9,309 bases of DNA from contig NZMN01000020.1 in the NCBI GenBank assembly GCA_002694525.1, positions 1 to 9,309 of the forward strand, in the 5' to 3' direction. Position 1 is the stretch's first letter. Every line of letters starts with the position of its first letter. The notes beneath the pieces were generated by a model. The model saw nothing but the letters and a program-made list of their open reading frames with translations. It had not been told where the DNA came from and made no database searches. Position numbers and translations under genes: made by a program. Below, one piece after another: positions 1 to 5,686 of this stretch. The DNA is from Methanobacteriota archaeon. Lineage in GTDB: Archaea > Thermoplasmatota > Poseidoniia > Poseidoniales > Poseidoniaceae.

Positions 1-70
1 CGCCCGCCGGCACGGCCAACAGCAGCGTGGCTGTGAGGAGCAACGTCGTCAAACCGAGGGCGCCTCTCAT
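1..70 (-). CDS. N-terminus of a secreted or membrane-anchored protein (partial, runs off left edge)
   Basis: Only the first 23 codons are in the window, read leftward from an ATG at 70. They encode MRGALGLTTLLLTATLLLAV followed by PAG: one arginine, a long Leu/Thr/Ala hydrophobic core and a small-residue end, the shape of a Sec signal peptide. The start is supported by a TTTATTT box at -29 to -23, a typical archaeal TATA position for a leaderless transcript, and no Shine-Dalgarno sequence is needed. It lies downstream of ribA on the same strand but appears to have its own promoter. The mature protein is outside the window, so its function is unknown. It could be a substrate of the archaeosortase encoded nearby, but the C-terminus that would show this is not visible. 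Confidence 0.6.
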   Translation of the reverse strand, partial: MRGALGLTTLLLTATLLLAVPAG

Positions 71-92
71 GGAACGAAACACCCTTTTGGTG

Positions 93-99
93 AAATAAA
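93..99 (-). promoter_or_regulatory. TATA box for the leftward signal-peptide gene
   Basis: On the minus strand this reads TTTATTT, at -29 to -23 from the ATG at 70. It is the most A/T-rich spot in the intergenic stretch and sits where archaeal TBP would bind if transcription starts at the ATG. This is a sequence match and a position argument only. Confidence 0.55.
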
Positions 100-105
100 A
101 TCATT

Positions 106-125
106 CCCTGCGCGCCGGGGCAGGG
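106..125 (-). terminator. ribA: Possible hairpin terminator after ribA
   Basis: CCCTGC (106-111) pairs with GCAGGG (120-125) around an 8-base loop. On the minus strand the hairpin begins just after the ribA stop and is followed by AATGATTTTATTT, a T-rich run, so it resembles an intrinsic terminator. The same T-rich run contains the TATA box of the next gene. Archaea often terminate on T-runs without hairpins, so the hairpin may be incidental. Confidence 0.4.
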
Positions 126-131
126 GCGTCA

Positions 132-740
132 TCACAAGTCCTCGTCCGTGATGTGATGGCCCATTCGCTCGCCTTTGGTGGCAAGGTAGTCGCGATTCTT
201 GGCACCAACGCCAACGATGAGTGGTGTTCTGGACGCCACTTGGATTCCGTGGTTGGTGAGCTGGTCAACCTTCTCTGGGTTGTTGGTCAACAAGTTGACC
301 TGCTCCACTCCGAGATCGGCCAAAATGTTGGCTGCGATGGCGTAATCGCGTGCGTCCGCAGGGTGACCCAACATGAGGTTGGCATCCAACGTGTCAGCGC
401 CTTGGTCCTGCAGGTGGTACGCCTGAATTTTGGCGTGCAAGCCAATGCCCCGCCCTTCTTGTCGCAGGTACAAGAGCGCTCCCCACCCTTTCTCGACGAT
501 GGCGTCCAAAGCGGCGTGCAGTTGAGGTCCGCAATCGCAACGTGTGCTTGCAAACACATCGCCGGTGAGGCATTCGGAATGGACTCGGACCAACACGGGG
601 TCCGGCCCTTTCATGTCGCCGAGCGTTAGAGCAACGTGGTCAAATCCGGTCGTTTCCTCGTGGAAGACCTGGATTTTGAAGTCGCCACGAACGGTGGGCA
701 GAAAGGCAACGCTGGGTACGTCGCTGCGGGTCATGGTCAT
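132..740 (-). CDS. ribA: GTP cyclohydrolase II
   Basis: This cytosolic zinc enzyme opens the imidazole ring of GTP, releasing formate and pyrophosphate to give the pyrimidine precursor of riboflavin, FMN and FAD. The 202 residues match the normal stand-alone length. The zinc motif C-x10-C-x-C is present (Cys57, Cys68, Cys70), followed by LRQEGRGIGL (92-101), Tyr108 in KIQAYHLQD, PADARDY (127-133) with the expected Asp129 and Arg131, and LLTNNPEKV. These positions correspond to the E. coli RibA zinc and catalytic residues. There is no fused DHBP synthase domain. The start at 740 is favoured by GAGGTG five bases upstream, inside the end of tusA. The ATG overlaps the tusA stop as ATGA, so translational coupling is likely. 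Archaea commonly use the unrelated GTP cyclohydrolase III, so this bacterial-type enzyme suggests an old acquisition. Confidence 0.95.
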   Translation of the reverse strand: MTMTRSDVPSVAFLPTVRGDFKIQVFHEETTGFDHVALTLGDMKGPDPVLVRVHSECLTGDVFASTRCDCGPQLHAALDAIVEKGWGALLYLRQEGRGIGLHAKIQAYHLQDQGADTLDANLMLGHPADARDYAIAANILADLGVEQVNLLTNNPEKVDQLTNHGIQVASRTPLIVGVGAKNRDYLATKGERMGHHITDEDL

Positions 741-988
741 GCGATCACCTCGATGAGAAATCGAAACTCGCCCCGGTCTTCGTGGACCACCACCAAGTTG
801 TGCGGACTTCGCCCGATGAGCAGGGGCATGTCGTGGAGTGTTTCAGGGTCGTCGGCAAGAACTTCGAGCACGGATCCCGGTTGAAGCCCATCCAACGCTT
901 CCCGAGTTTTGGCCACCGGGACCGGACAGTGGAACCCCAACACATCCAGACGATGCGTGGCGGGGGGGGGTTCGGTTCCGCCTGCCAT
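737..988 (-). CDS. tusA: TusA/SirA-family sulfur carrier protein
   Basis: An 83-residue protein of the TusA family, small cytosolic carriers that hold sulfur as a persulfide on a conserved cysteine and pass it on for tRNA thiolation, cofactor synthesis or sulfur metabolism. The signature LDVLGFHCPVPVAKTREAL is present, with the acceptor Cys21 in CPxP. It is followed by the usual GSVLEVLADD strand and a C-terminal strand ending FRFLIEV. The frame stays open to a GTG-type start at 1087, but the first 33 residues of that form do not look like a TusA N-terminus. The ATG at 988 has an A/T-rich box (TTCAAAT) at -29 to -23, so I chose it. A run of nine cytosines follows soon after the start and encodes three prolines. 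It is first in a two-gene unit with ribA. The exact sulfur acceptor cannot be told from the sequence. Confidence 0.85.
   Translation of the reverse strand: MAGGTEPPPATHRLDVLGFHCPVPVAKTREALDGLQPGSVLEVLADDPETLHDMPLLIGRSPHNLVVVHEDRGEFRFLIEVIA
746..751 (-). promoter_or_regulatory. ribA: Shine-Dalgarno of ribA nested in the tusA 3' end
   Basis: The minus strand reads GAGGTG, five bases before the ribA ATG and inside the last codons of tusA. It selects the ATG at 740 over the one two codons later (734) and fits coupled translation. Confidence 0.6.
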
Positions 989-1010
989 GGACAAGCGAGG
1001 AAGGCCACCG

Positions 1011-1017
1011 ATTTGAA
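1011..1017 (-). promoter_or_regulatory. tusA: TATA-like box for tusA-ribA
   Basis: The minus strand reads TTCAAAT at -29 to -23 from the tusA ATG (988), in a roughly 110-base divergent promoter region shared with the archaeosortase gene. No Shine-Dalgarno precedes this ATG. Support is position and A/T content only. Confidence 0.35.
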
Positions 1018-1071
1018 CACATGCTCCTCGGTCGTGAAGAGAAGGCAAACCACGCACGCCCTCGGGAGTCC

Positions 1072-1080
1072 TTTTCAACC
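1072..1080 (+). promoter_or_regulatory. TATA-like box (TTTTCAACC) for the archaeosortase gene
   Basis: TTTTCAACC begins at -28 from the ATG at 1100. The identical nine bases begin at -28 from the HD-domain gene (8739-8747), and TTTTTCAAG lies at almost the same place before the HEAT gene. The matching spacing suggests a core promoter for leaderless transcripts. Confidence 0.5.
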
Positions 1081-1099
1081 ACACCACGGGTCTGAACTC

Positions 1100-2152
1100 A
1101 TGGCGGCGACCACCACGGCCCGTCCCGATGGGGACATGTCCTGGCGGGAGGTCGGTGAACTTGGACTTCGGTACGGCCGCATTCCGCTGGCCCTTGTCAT
1201 CGTCGAGGCGTTTTACTGGTTTCTCACGCTACCGTCCGACACCCTCGCTCCGATTCAGGTCACGGAGGCATGGATTTGGAACGAATTGACGAACATCATC
1301 TACGGTGAGGGCTCGGCCGTCATCAGCCACCACAACGGTTGGCTGACCCGTATCGACTTGGTCCACGTGGACTTTCCAGGTCCGTACGACAGCGTCGGTC
1401 TCTACGTGTCGGATGAGTGCGCTGGCGTTCACGAGATGATTTTCCTCTCAACCCTCGTCATGATGACCGACGGCGTGCCCCAGCGGGACAAACTGAAAGC
1501 CGTTGGTGTGATGTGCGCCATCGTCTACGTGTTGAACATTCTTCGTTTGGTGGTGTTTTACCCCATCGCTGTGGAGTCCTGTGCTGCTGCGCCAAACCTG
1601 CAGGCGTGCCTGACACCCATGTGGCGTTGGCACGAGGCCGTTTACACCTGGGGTTTCCTCGTCGTTCTTGTGGGCATGTGGTTGGTGTGGTTCATCCGCT
1701 ACGGAGGTCCCGCCCGGACGCTTGCGGCAACCAAAGAGGACCCCTCTCCTTGGCGATTTGAACGCCGCCGCCGCTGGGAACTGCCTCACAAAGCGATGCT
1801 CGGTGTCGCCCTTGTGCTCTTCGTGTTGGCCTTTTCCAACATCTTCACCAATCAAGAGGCCATTGATGCCCGCGACACCCTTGCGTTTTGTGAATTTGCG
1901 AGCCAACTCTCCTCCGAATGCGGGGATGCACAACTCCGCTGGGACGACGCCATCGGCTATGCATGGTCCCTGTCCGCCCTCGGACTTGCGCTTGGCATCG
2001 GTACCTTCGTCGTGGTCGTGAGGCCGCTTGAGGACGGCACGTGGCCAACGCCCGAACAACAAGGAATCTCGAAGAATGAAGGGGAACACATCGAATCCAC
2101 CGGGGGCGATGCACCCGAATCCTCTGATGGCGCAAGCAGCGAAGAGGAATGA
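1100..2152 (+). CDS. Exosortase/archaeosortase-family membrane transpeptidase
   Basis: A 350-residue integral membrane protein of the exosortase/archaeosortase family. These enzymes cut a C-terminal sorting signal off exported proteins and in haloarchaea are linked to lipid attachment of surface proteins. The catalytic triad pattern is visible: Cys107 in DECAGVHE, Arg149 in YVLNILRL and His178 in MWRWHEAVYTWGF, each at or within a membrane helix. Predicted helices are near 28-44, 109-124, 134-157, 180-200, 232-249 and 285-307. The arginine-rich stretch 200-225 lies on the predicted inside, placing Cys107 and His178 outside. Cys161/Cys170 and Cys264/Cys274 fall in predicted outer loops and could form disulfides. 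The tail (308-350) is acidic and soluble. The frame is open upstream to 782, but that part is antisense to tusA and lacks helices; ATG 1100 has a promoter box at -28. The sortase subtype and its substrates are not evident. Confidence 0.85.
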   Translation: MAATTTARPDGDMSWREVGELGLRYGRIPLALVIVEAFYWFLTLPSDTLAPIQVTEAWIWNELTNIIYGEGSAVISHHNGWLTRIDLVHVDFPGPYDSVGLYVSDECAGVHEMIFLSTLVMMTDGVPQRDKLKAVGVMCAIVYVLNILRLVVFYPIAVESCAAAPNLQACLTPMWRWHEAVYTWGFLVVLVGMWLVWFIRYGGPARTLAATKEDPSPWRFERRRRWELPHKAMLGVALVLFVLAFSNIFTNQEAIDARDTLAFCEFASQLSSECGDAQLRWDDAIGYAWSLSALGLALGIGTFVVVVRPLEDGTWPTPEQQGISKNEGEHIESTGGDAPESSDGASSEEE

Positions 2153-3574
2153 TTACTCGACGATGACGGCGGTCATGGTCTGGCCGTTGAACGGGCGTTT
2201 TTCGACGGCCTTCATCGCCGTCCCGATCTTGCTGCTGTGCAGACTGACGTAGGTGGAGTCGTCATCGAACCGGACCGTTCCTACGGCCAATTCGTCACAG
2301 CGCAGTTGCTCCACAAACCAGTTGGAAACGTTCAGGGATGAGCCCGCATCGTTCGGGTGGAGGGACAATTTCATCGTGACGTAGCCGAACACGTCAGCGG
2401 TTTCAGCGAAGTCTTCCTGCTTGCGCACGGGATCTCGGTCCTTTCCTTCGGGCAACTCGGGTGCTTCCGCGGGCTTGATGTCCAGCCCGTAGGTGGCCAT
2501 GATCTTGGAGAGTTGTGGTTCGTCGTCCCTTGAGACCAGACTCCATGCCTCACCGGTTCGGCCAATTCGTCCGGTTCGGCCGATGCGGTGGATGAACGAG
2601 TCCATGTCGTTGGGAATGTCGTAGTTGACGACCAAGGTGATGCCGTCAACGTCAATGCCTCGTGCGGCAACGTCGGTGGCGATGATGGTTTTGACTTCGC
2701 CTTCCTTGAACGAGTTGAGGATGCGCTCCCGTTGGTTTTGACTCAAATCGCCGTGAAGCCCTGCAACGTCAAATCGATGTTTCTTGAGGCGTTCAACCGC
2801 CAGGTCAACCATGCGCTTTGTGTTGCAGAAAATGATGGTCTGGTCGTCCGCTTCCATGCGAATCAGCAGTCGCCCCAAGACCCAGAGTTTGTTCGACCGA
2901 CCAATGCGAACGGAGTAGAGGTCGATGGGCGGGATGTCCAGTTCTTCAGCGTTGGTCAAAACAAAATCAGGTTCGTTCATGAATTCATGAGCGGCGTCAA
3001 TGATTTCTTGGGGAAAGGTGGCGGAGAACAGCAGGGTTTGTTCACGTCCAGTCATCCGCTCGACAACCCACATGATGTCCGGGAAGAATCCCATGTCAAG
3101 CATCCGGTCGGCTTCGTCAAGGCAGAGGAGTTGGGGTGATGCGAGGTCGATGTGGCCTCGCTCGCTCATGTCCATCACGCGGCCGGGCGTCCCAACGATC
3201 ACGTCCACGCCTTTGGCGAGGCTTTTCGCTTGCTTTTCCAAATCGGTTCCACCGTAAACGGTCTGGATGCTGAGCCCAGCGTCGCCCTGAAGGAGCAAGA
3301 ATTCCTCTGCGACTTGGTTGGCGAGTTCGCGGGTTGGTGCGAGCACCAGTGCCTGCAGTGCCCCGGTCGGTTGGCATCGCTCGAGGATGGGAAGTCCGAA
3401 GGCGGCGGTCTTGCCCGAACCGGTCCGAGCTTGCCCGATGACATCGGTGCCCCGGCGTGCGATCGGAACGGTGTCTCGCTGCACTTGGGTTGCGAACTCC
3501 CACCCCAAGGCGTTGAGGCCGTTTTGGAGCGACTCCGGTAGGTTCCATGCGTCGAATCGTGTTGTTGTGAACAT
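2153..3574 (-). CDS. DEAD-box RNA helicase with a DbpA-like C-terminal RNA-binding domain
   Basis: An ATP-dependent RNA helicase of superfamily 2, 473 residues from this start. All motifs are present in order: Q-motif Gln32, Walker A ARTGSGKT (49-56), PTRELANQ, TPGR, DEAD (153-156), SAT (184-186), IIFCNTKR, ATDVAARGID and HRIGRTGR (329-336). After a charged linker, residues about 398-473 resemble the small RRM-like domain that gives DbpA its RNA specificity, with an ...AVGTVRFDDDSTYVSLHSSK... core and a final FNGQTMTAVIVE strand. A GTG at 3583 is an alternative start, but GGTGA five bases before ATG 3574 favours the shorter form. It is last in a unit with the HEAT and 72-residue genes, 66 bases after the latter. 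Its stop abuts the archaeosortase stop with no spacer. Ribosome assembly or cold-shock RNA remodelling is the likely role. Whether it is closer to DbpA or CsdA is unclear. Confidence 0.93.
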   Translation of the reverse strand: MFTTTRFDAWNLPESLQNGLNALGWEFATQVQRDTVPIARRGTDVIGQARTGSGKTAAFGLPILERCQPTGALQALVLAPTRELANQVAEEFLLLQGDAGLSIQTVYGGTDLEKQAKSLAKGVDVIVGTPGRVMDMSERGHIDLASPQLLCLDEADRMLDMGFFPDIMWVVERMTGREQTLLFSATFPQEIIDAAHEFMNEPDFVLTNAEELDIPPIDLYSVRIGRSNKLWVLGRLLIRMEADDQTIIFCNTKRMVDLAVERLKKHRFDVAGLHGDLSQNQRERILNSFKEGEVKTIIATDVAARGIDVDGITLVVNYDIPNDMDSFIHRIGRTGRIGRTGEAWSLVSRDDEPQLSKIMATYGLDIKPAEAPELPEGKDRDPVRKQEDFAETADVFGYVTMKLSLHPNDAGSSLNVSNWFVEQLRCDELAVGTVRFDDDSTYVSLHSSKIGTAMKAVEKRPFNGQTMTAVIVE

Positions 3575-3579
3575 TGCTC

Positions 3580-3584
3580 TCACC
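3580..3584 (-). promoter_or_regulatory. Shine-Dalgarno deciding the helicase start
   Basis: The minus strand reads GGTGA, five bases before ATG 3574. It overlaps the alternative GTG start at 3583, so the ATG is the better initiation site. Confidence 0.5.
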
Positions 3585-3640
3585 GTTCGTCTCAGGGGTT
3601 GTTCATTGGCCGCCGAGACGAGGCGACCTCCACAGGTTCA

Positions 3641-3859
3641 TCAGAAGTTTTCGCGGTCGGCGATTTCTTTCTGAAGCTCGCCCATCCAGTACCGTCGAGC
3701 GTTCTCACGGTTCAATGGTCGGCGCATTTGTCGAACATGCTCAAGGATGTACTGGCGGAATTTGAGGGCCTTGGTTCGGTTCACGCCCTTGGGTGTGACG
3801 CCGTCCCACAGTCGGTCAAATTGGAGTGCTTTGTCGTCAAATGGCCTCTCATCATCCAT
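3641..3859 (-). CDS. Small charged protein of unknown function, 72 residues
   Basis: I do not recognise a family. The 72 residues are very rich in Arg, Lys, Asp and Glu, with aromatic residues spaced through (Phe14, Trp18, Phe34, Tyr37, Tyr57, Trp58). Residues about 29-70 look largely helical, and the arginine cluster HVRQMRRPLNRENARR (41-56) could bind nucleic acid. No signal peptide, membrane helix or cysteine is present. The frame extends to a GTG at 3895, but GAGGTG six bases before ATG 3859 decides the start. Its place between the HEAT protein and the RNA helicase, in the same direction and with gaps of about 70 bases, suggests co-transcription and perhaps a role in RNA or ribosome work. 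That role is inference from context. The opposite-strand frame here ends in a serine run and looks like a shadow. Confidence 0.7.
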   Translation of the reverse strand: MDDERPFDDKALQFDRLWDGVTPKGVNRTKALKFRQYILEHVRQMRRPLNRENARRYWMGELQKEIADRENF

Positions 3860-3865
3860 GCGATA

Positions 3866-3871
3866 CACCTC
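3866..3871 (-). promoter_or_regulatory. Shine-Dalgarno deciding the 72-residue gene start
   Basis: The minus strand reads GAGGTG, six bases before ATG 3859 and downstream of the alternative GTG at 3895. It is the clearest Shine-Dalgarno match in the window. Confidence 0.6.
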
Positions 3872-3930
3872 TTTAGCGACCTTGCGACTTACCACCTGTT
3901 CTTAACGCTGTTGCACGGCGACGGCAAGCC

Positions 3931-5283
3931 TCAGATGAACGCAGTCTCGTCGTCTGGAAAGTCATCGTCGTCGTCGTGATAGCCCATGAGTTCGTCCTGC
4001 GTTGGGCGCCGGACCTCGACGGACGGTGTCTTGCGAGGCGGTTCGGCCGGTTCGGCCGGTTCGCTGACGGGTGCGGGCTGCTCCGGCGTCGAAGGCGCCA
4101 TACCAACGCGTTTTCCTTGAGCGAGCAGAACTTCCTTGTCGATGTCGGGCACCGCCAAGGCAGGAGCGAGCGCAGCGTTCTTTTCGGCTTCAGACCCTTC
4201 CAGCATGGCGTCAAACCGGTACTGCATGAGTTTCGCAACAAGTCCCTGATCGCTTTCTGTTTTGAGCAGGTCGTCCACCAGAGCGCGTAGTTCATCCTCG
4301 TCCATGAGTTTGGGCAAGAGGTCAACGCACGCTCGGCGGACCCGCACGTCGCTCGAGCGAGCGCCTGCAAGGATGAGGTCTCGAGCACGCCCGTGCCCCC
4401 GGTTGAGTTTCTGAATGGTTTTGATGGCGGACAGGCGGACATCGGGGTCGACGTCCATGATGGCGCGCTCGGCAAACATTGTGCCCATTCTGGTGTCTTG
4501 CTGCGCCAGTCGAGGGAGCGATTTTGCGACGGTTTTGCGAACTTGAGCGTCTTCATCGTTGAGCGCCCAAGAAACCAAGTCCCAAACGGCGGATGTTTTT
4601 CTCGAAACGATGGCGTTGATCATTTTTGCCGCACGACGCCGCAGGTGGACGTCCGGCTCCAGCAACAAGGAATCCACGTGATCGGCGACCACGTCAGGCC
4701 AGGTCTTGCTCAACGCTTCAAGACCCTTCCACGCTGCTTGACTTCGTTGCTTTGACGGTGAGCGCAATTCGTTCTCGAGGGAGGAGCGAACCCCGGATGG
4801 AAAGGTCGGTGCGGCACGAGAAAGGGCTGCACTGGCTGCGATGCGTACCGATGGCACCTCGTCGTCGAGCAGCACGGACAGCCAGTCGAACAGCTCGTTG
4901 CTGCGCCGGACGGCAAACTCGGGAAGGACGTCCAACGCTGCGATGCGAACATCCGGCTCTTGGTCTTCAAGCGCCTTGAGAAGAAGGGCGTGGGCAGGGA
5001 GAATCATGTGCTGGGGTACATGGCTCAAGCCTCGAACACCGTGCTTTCGGGTGAGGGTCAGTGTGTCGTTTTTCCATCGAACTTGGCGTTCAGACAACGT
5101 GCCCTCAGCGAGCGACATGATGTCGCTTGGATGAAGCGCCGCCCACGGTCCGCCGACCGGTTCGTAGGACGTGTCCACAGCAGCGGCCTTGTCCATTCGT
5201 ATGGGTTTCCCCGTGCGCGGGTCCCGTGCTACGTACTTCTTCGCCATGGGGTTCCCTTTCTCGCGCAGCCGTCCATCCATCAT
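3931..5283 (-). CDS. HEAT-repeat protein with an acidic C-terminal tail
   Basis: A soluble protein of 450 residues from this start. At least six helical repeats carry the D-x-x-V-R-x-x-A pattern of HEAT or PBS-lyase-like repeats: EDQEPDVRIAAL (from 106), DDEVPSVRIAAS (140), LEPDVHLRRRAA (208), NDEDAQVRKTVA (242), MDVDPDVRLSAI (276) and ARSSDVRVRRAC (308). Such repeats form a curved scaffold for protein or nucleic-acid binding, and no catalytic motif is seen. A Pro/Glu/Ala linker (PVSEPAEPAEPP) leads to an acidic end with HDDDDDFPDDETAFI, which could be a docking peptide. ATG 5283 has TTTTTCAA at -28 to -21. The MAKK start at 5247 is a good alternative, with only a weak AGGG upstream, and the frame is open to 5340. 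It leads the unit containing the 72-residue protein and the helicase. The partner is unknown. Confidence 0.85.
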   Translation of the reverse strand: MMDGRLREKGNPMAKKYVARDPRTGKPIRMDKAAAVDTSYEPVGGPWAALHPSDIMSLAEGTLSERQVRWKNDTLTLTRKHGVRGLSHVPQHMILPAHALLLKALEDQEPDVRIAALDVLPEFAVRRSNELFDWLSVLLDDEVPSVRIAASAALSRAAPTFPSGVRSSLENELRSPSKQRSQAAWKGLEALSKTWPDVVADHVDSLLLEPDVHLRRRAAKMINAIVSRKTSAVWDLVSWALNDEDAQVRKTVAKSLPRLAQQDTRMGTMFAERAIMDVDPDVRLSAIKTIQKLNRGHGRARDLILAGARSSDVRVRRACVDLLPKLMDEDELRALVDDLLKTESDQGLVAKLMQYRFDAMLEGSEAEKNAALAPALAVPDIDKEVLLAQGKRVGMAPSTPEQPAPVSEPAEPAEPPRKTPSVEVRRPTQDELMGYHDDDDDFPDDETAFI

Positions 5284-5303
5284 GAACTTATGCTGGTTAA
5301 GGC

Positions 5304-5311
5304 TTGAAAAA
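5304..5311 (-). promoter_or_regulatory. TATA-like box for the HEAT-helicase unit
   Basis: The minus strand reads TTTTTCAA at -28 to -21 from ATG 5283. It is nearly the same sequence and spacing as the boxes before the archaeosortase and HD-domain genes. Confidence 0.45.
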
Positions 5312-5368
5312 GTCTCAAGAGGACCGTCCAGCATCGGCATTCCACGTCGTTGGTTGGGAATGCAAACG

Positions 5369-5373
5369 ATTTA
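5369..5373 (+). promoter_or_regulatory. Weak TATA-like box for the EF-hand gene
   Basis: ATTTA lies at -29 to -25 from ATG 5398, the only A/T cluster at the expected distance. It is short and could be chance. It shares the divergent region with the HEAT promoter. Confidence 0.3.
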
Positions 5374-5397
5374 GGACACACCCGCCAAGCAAGAACC

Positions 5398-5673
5398 ATG
5401 AGCGACGAATCGTGGACGGCCGATGCGGCCTTGAATCAACTGAAGGAAGCCATGGGCAACAAAGGCATGACCGTGGACGAAATGTTTGCTGCCCTCGACG
5501 GCGACAGTGACGGAAAGATCAACGGACCGGAACTGCACAAAGGCATTCTTGAACACCTCGGTGACCTCCTGTCGCCGGGCCAAATTTCCGACATCATCGT
5601 CGCCTTGGATGCGAACAGCGACAATCGCATTGACCTCACTGAGTTGCGATCTGCCCTCAGCGAAGAGGCGTGA
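5398..5673 (+). CDS. EF-hand calcium-binding protein, calmodulin-like pair
   Basis: A small acidic protein of 91 residues with two canonical EF-hand loops, each 12 residues and flanked by helices. Loop 1 is DGDSDGKINGPE (34-45), with Asp34, Asp36, Asp38 and Glu45 as calcium ligands and the usual Gly39 and Ile41. Loop 2 is DANSDNRIDLTE (71-82), with Asp71, Asn73, Asp75, Asp79 and Glu82. The 25-residue linker and pairing match one calmodulin lobe. No signal peptide or membrane helix is seen, so it is probably a cytosolic calcium sensor or buffer. The start at 5398 is chosen because the shortest form begins MSDESWT and has an A/T box at about -29; an in-frame ATG at 5350 is less likely. A zinc-ribbon gene starts 13 bases after its stop, so the two are likely co-transcribed. 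Its target is unknown. Confidence 0.85.
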   Translation: MSDESWTADAALNQLKEAMGNKGMTVDEMFAALDGDSDGKINGPELHKGILEHLGDLLSPGQISDIIVALDANSDNRIDLTELRSALSEEA

Positions 5674-5679
5674 GGGGTG
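5674..5679 (+). promoter_or_regulatory. Shine-Dalgarno-like site for the GTG-started zinc ribbon
   Basis: GGGGTG directly after the EF-hand stop, seven bases before GTG 5687. It supports a GTG start where no ATG is available before the first cysteine. Confidence 0.4.
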
Positions 5680-5686
5680 CTCTGGC

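Noticed and set aside
153..629. Plus-strand open frame of 158 codons
   Set aside because: It lies wholly antisense to ribA, which has every expected motif.
782..1099. N-terminal extension of the archaeosortase frame
   Set aside because: It is antisense to tusA, soluble and low in helix features, and ATG 1100 has a well-placed promoter box.
1448..2089. Long minus-strand open frame (213 codons)
   Set aside because: It is antisense to the archaeosortase gene, whose catalytic motifs and helices are clear; the translation has no family features and is rich in His and Gly.
2555..2590. Apparent duplication RIGRTGRIGRTGE in the helicase
   Set aside because: This is the normal extended motif VI of DEAD-box helicases (HRIGRTGRxGRxG).
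3599..3979. Plus-strand open frame of 126 codons opposite the 72-residue gene
   Set aside because: It ends in a serine run that is antisense to the acidic HEAT tail, crosses gene boundaries and has no promoter box or Shine-Dalgarno. The minus-strand frame has a strong Shine-Dalgarno.
4039..4063. Short tandem repeat of CGGTTCGGC
   Set aside because: It encodes the Glu-Pro-Ala linker of the HEAT protein and has only about three copies; it is ordinary low complexity.
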